From positions 1-64,000 of the forward strand of contig JAEDGQ010000002.1 in the NCBI GenBank assembly GCA_016297415.1: a stretch of 64,000 bases of DNA, read 5' to 3'. The first letter of the stretch is position 1; each line of letters starts with the position of its first letter. The translations under genes were made by a program, and so were the position numbers. This stretch comes from Treponema sp. (GTDB lineage Bacteria; Spirochaetota; Spirochaetia; Treponematales; Treponemataceae). Shown piece after piece: positions 61,624-64,000 of the stretch. The notes beneath the pieces were generated by a model. That model was not told the origin of the DNA. It saw nothing but the letters and a program-made list of their open reading frames with translations, and did not search any database.

Positions 61624-63339
61624 CTAATCCTGAGCAGCAGAACCTGTATTCATATTAGAAAGGAATGCCTTATTATCCTTACTTTTCTTCATCTGCTGAA
61701 GAATAAGTTCTGTAATTTCAACATCTTCCATTGGAGCAATAACTTTGCGGAGAACCCAGATTTTCTGAAGTTCATCTTCTGTAAGAAGAAGTTCTTCTTT
61801 ACGTGTTCCGGACTTTTTAATGTTGATTGCAGGGAACAGACGGCGTTCTGCAAGTTTACGGTCAAGGTTAATTTCAGAGTTACCGGTTCCTTTAAATTCT
61901 TCAAAAATAACTTCATCCATACGGCTTCCTGTTTCAATAAGAGCTGTAGAGATGATTGTCAAAGAACCGCCTTCTTCAATATTGCGGGCAGCACCAAAGA
62001 ATCTCTTTGGCTTGTGAAGAGCATTAGAATCAACACCACCGGAAAGAACCTTTCCTGATGTTGGAACAGTAATGTTATATGCACGGGCAAGACGAGTAAT
62101 AGAATCCAGAAGAATTACAACATCACGCTTATGTTCAACAAGGCGCTTAGCTTTTTCAAGAACCATTTCGGCTACCTGTACATGACGAGTTGCCTGTTCA
62201 TCAAATGTTGAAGAAATAACTTCACCTTTAATTGCTCTTTCCATTTCTGTAACTTCTTCAGGACGTTCATCAATAAGAAGGACAATAAGGTAAACTTCAG
62301 GGTTATTGGCTGTAATTGCATTTGCAATCTTCTGCATAAGGATTGTTTTACCTGCTTTTGGAGGAGCAACAATCAAAAGACGCTGACCTTTTCCGATTGG
62401 AGCAAAAAGATCTGCAATACGGCCTGAATATTCATCACTTACTGTTTCAAGAGTAAGTTTTTCATTTGGATAAAGTGGAGTCAAGTTTTCGAAAGGAACA
62501 CGGGTCTGAGCAATACGAGGCTCATCGAAGTTTACTGTTTCAATTCTAAGGAGAGCAAAGAAACGTTCACCTTCTTTTGGAGATCTGGTCTGACCATATA
62601 CTGTATCACCAGTTTTAAGGTTAAACAGACGAATCTGGCTTGGACTGATGTAAATATCATCAGGACCAGGCAAATATGAGTTCTGAGGAGAACGAAGGAA
62701 TCCGTATCCGTCAGGAAGGATTTCAAGGGCACCGGAAGCGAAAATTAATCCACCGTGTTCTGTATGAGCTTTAAGAATCTGGAAAATAACATCCTGCTTC
62801 TTCATTGAAGGAATTTCTTCTTCAGGGAATCCCTTTTCAATTGCCATTGCACGAAGTTCCGGCATGCTCATTTTTGTAAGGTCATTAATAAGAATTCTTG
62901 GTTTTGATTCGTATTCTTCAGGATTTTCAATAATTTGTGCAGCAGCTGTTGCTTCATCTCTTGCAGCGTTTCTGGCAGCAATACGTTCTCTGTATGACTG
63001 ACGGCTGTTTCTCTGATGATTATTGTTTCTGATCTGCCTGTTTTCTGAAGAAGCATCTTGTAAAGCTTCACCTTTACTTTCTGTTTTAATAACAATTCTT
63101 CTTCTTGGTTTAACAACAGTTTTAGCTGCATTCCCGGTTTCTGCATTTTCTTCAGAAGCAGTCTGTGTTTCACCTGATTCTGCAGGTTCAGATGCTGGTT
63201 CACCTGTACTCTGCTCTGCAGCAGGTTCTACAGGTGGTTCAAAAGTTTCTGGCTGAATTTCCAGTTCAAGCTGTGGCTGGGACTCTTCTTTTTTTGAGTC
63301 CTCAGATTTGTCGAGAAAACGACGTTTAAGTAATGCCAT
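61624..63339 (-). CDS. rho: Transcription termination factor Rho
   Basis: Hexameric RNA-dependent ATPase that ends transcription. The first ~155 residues are a low-complexity Glu/Pro/Ala/Arg/Asn region absent from E. coli Rho (419 aa versus 571 here). The conserved part starts [24 protein letters not shown], then the OB fold [35 protein letters not shown]. Walker A is [16 protein letters not shown], followed by [14 protein letters not shown] and [24 protein letters not shown]. Catalytically intact. Confidence 0.95.
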   Translation of the reverse strand: MALLKRRFLDKSEDSKKEESQPQLELEIQPETFEPPVEPAAEQSTGEPASEPAESGETQTASEENAETGNAAKTVVKPRRRIVIKTESKGEALQDASSENRQIRNNNHQRNSRQSYRERIAARNAARDEATAAAQIIENPEEYESKPRILINDLTKMSMPELRAMAIEKGFPEEEIPSMKKQDVIFQILKAHTEHGGLIFASGALEILPDGYGFLRSPQNSYLPGPDDIYISPSQIRLFNLKTGDTVYGQTRSPKEGERFFALLRIETVNFDEPRIAQTRVPFENLTPLYPNEKLTLETVSDEYSGRIADLFAPIGKGQRLLIVAPPKAGKTILMQKIANAITANNPEVYLIVLLIDERPEEVTEMERAIKGEVISSTFDEQATRHVQVAEMVLEKAKRLVEHKRDVVILLDSITRLARAYNITVPTSGKVLSGGVDSNALHKPKRFFGAARNIEEGGSLTIISTALIETGSRMDEVIFEEFKGTGNSEINLDRKLAERRLFPAINIKKSGTRKEELLLTEDELQKIWVLRKVIAPMEDVEITELILQQMKKSKDNKAFLSNMNTGSAAQD

Positions 63340-63466
63340 TAAGATTTCTCCATAAATGGTTAAAAAATATTTAGAACTTTTAAAGGATTTTCAAAAAATG
63401 ATAATAATAAATAAGATTTGATAAACTAATTATATTCTCTCAGTTAAAAAAAAGTCAACAAATAAC

Positions 63467-63925
63467 CTAGTGTGGAAGGTCAGATTTTACAATAAGAGCC
63501 TGCTTGTATTCATCAGATGCAACTGAAAATAAATCAACTTCAGGTTCTTTTTCAAGCATTGAAACCTGTCCTTCAAAGTCTACATTGTCTGCAATTCTGA
63601 TTCTTCCTGTTAAAACATCACCAGTTACCTGACTTCCAGAGCACATTTCAACTCTTTCTTTTGCTTCAATATTTCCTTTTACTTTGCCCGAGATTACAAC
63701 AGAATTAACTTTAATTGAATCAACATCACAGATTGCAGTCTTGTCAATTTCAAGTTCACCAGTAGCATTAATTCTACCTTTAAATTTTCCTGTAATTACA
63801 AGATTGTCTGAGAACTCAAGTTCACCGTCAAATTCAGTTTCTTTTCCAAAAACTGTAATGTTTTTTTTCTGAACTTCATCCTGTTTATTTTCAACTGTGT
63901 TTTCTGTTTTAATTTCTTCTGACAT
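63467..63925 (-). CDS. Bactofilin-family cytoskeletal protein
   Basis: 152 residues forming the right-handed beta-helix of bactofilins. TVFGKETEFDGELEFSDNLVITGKFKGRINATGELEIDKTAICDVDSIKVNSVVISGKVKGNIEAKERVEMCSGSQVTGDVLTGRIRI is the characteristic repeat of hydrophobic residues. Bactofilins self-assemble into filaments that scaffold peptidoglycan or motility machinery. A charged N-terminus (1-22) precedes it. It is on the same strand as rho, 127 bases upstream of it relative to transcription. Confidence 0.88.
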   Translation of the reverse strand: MSEEIKTENTVENKQDEVQKKNITVFGKETEFDGELEFSDNLVITGKFKGRINATGELEIDKTAICDVDSIKVNSVVISGKVKGNIEAKERVEMCSGSQVTGDVLTGRIRIADNVDFEGQVSMLEKEPEVDLFSVASDEYKQALIVKSDLPH

Positions 63926-64000
63926 ATTTTTATTTTATATTATTTAATTTAACTTCGCAATACAAATGACTTTTTGTAAATGGAGCAAGTTCCTTTAATA

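Overview
The window looks like a chromosomal segment of a host-associated or free-living Treponema (Spirochaetota). This is judged from AT-rich coding DNA, a P83/100-type antigen gene, a FlhO/FlhP-type flagellar rod pair with a muramidase-less FlgJ, several secreted propeller/HEAT/ankyrin/TPR proteins of treponemal style, and gene orders that recall T. pallidum (rpsB-tsf-frr-uppS-cdsA-dxr-rseP; rpsF-ssb-rpsR-rplI-dnaB; murG-cvpA-holB-sensor-regulator). UGA acts as a stop. Glycogen genes (glgA, glgC), leuCD and an [FeFe]-hydrogenase-like protein argue for a metabolically richer species than the syphilis spirochete. I cannot name the species.

Layout. 1-5.5 kb: purine permease, tRNA-Gly, rnc-acpP-rpmF-coaD on the minus strand, then a lipoprotein, a secreted HEAT protein and tRNA-Arg. 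5.5-14.5 kb: Maf, then translation and envelope genes rpsB, tsf, frr, uppS, cdsA, dxr, rseP and a secreted beta-propeller protein. 14.5-22.8 kb: glgA and an aminotransferase (minus), then a secreted protein, an RNA m5U methyltransferase, a second propeller protein and P83/100. 22.9-26.2 kb: rpsF-ssb-rpsR-rplI-dnaB (minus). 26.3-34.5 kb: ankyrin protein, rsmD, two TPR proteins, rlmN, a small ferredoxin-fold protein, a D-2-hydroxyacid dehydrogenase and leuCD. 34.6-39.4 kb: CMP-kinase-like, acyl-CoA ligase, yicC and murC (minus). 39.5-43.8 kb: [FeFe]-hydrogenase-like gene behind a structured repeat leader, then a three-gene ABC importer bounded by inverted repeats. 43.8-49.5 kb: flagellar rod genes (minus), a GGDEF/EAL protein, glgC and a J-domain protein. 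49.5-56.5 kb: sigma-54 regulator and sensor kinase, holB, cvpA and murG (minus), a repeat-rich 380-base gap, an outer-membrane-like protein and tRNA-Phe. 56.6-64 kb: ABC-F ATPase, DEAD-box helicase, a stand-alone RlmK-type methyltransferase, rpmE, rho and a bactofilin.

Most genes are ordinary housekeeping, and I found no convincing defence, CRISPR, phage or secondary-metabolite system. The unusual content is in the spacers. (a) A transposon-like unit has perfect 37-bp inverted ends around an ABC importer and no transposase. (b) A 214-bp MITE-like element with 13-bp terminal inverted repeats has a second copy truncated by the window start. (c) GC-rich ~100-bp repeats sit directly against stop codons in a constant orientation. 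(d) A leader contains a duplicated hairpin module that carries its own ribosome-binding site. (e) A 21-bp motif is shared by two otherwise different repeat families.
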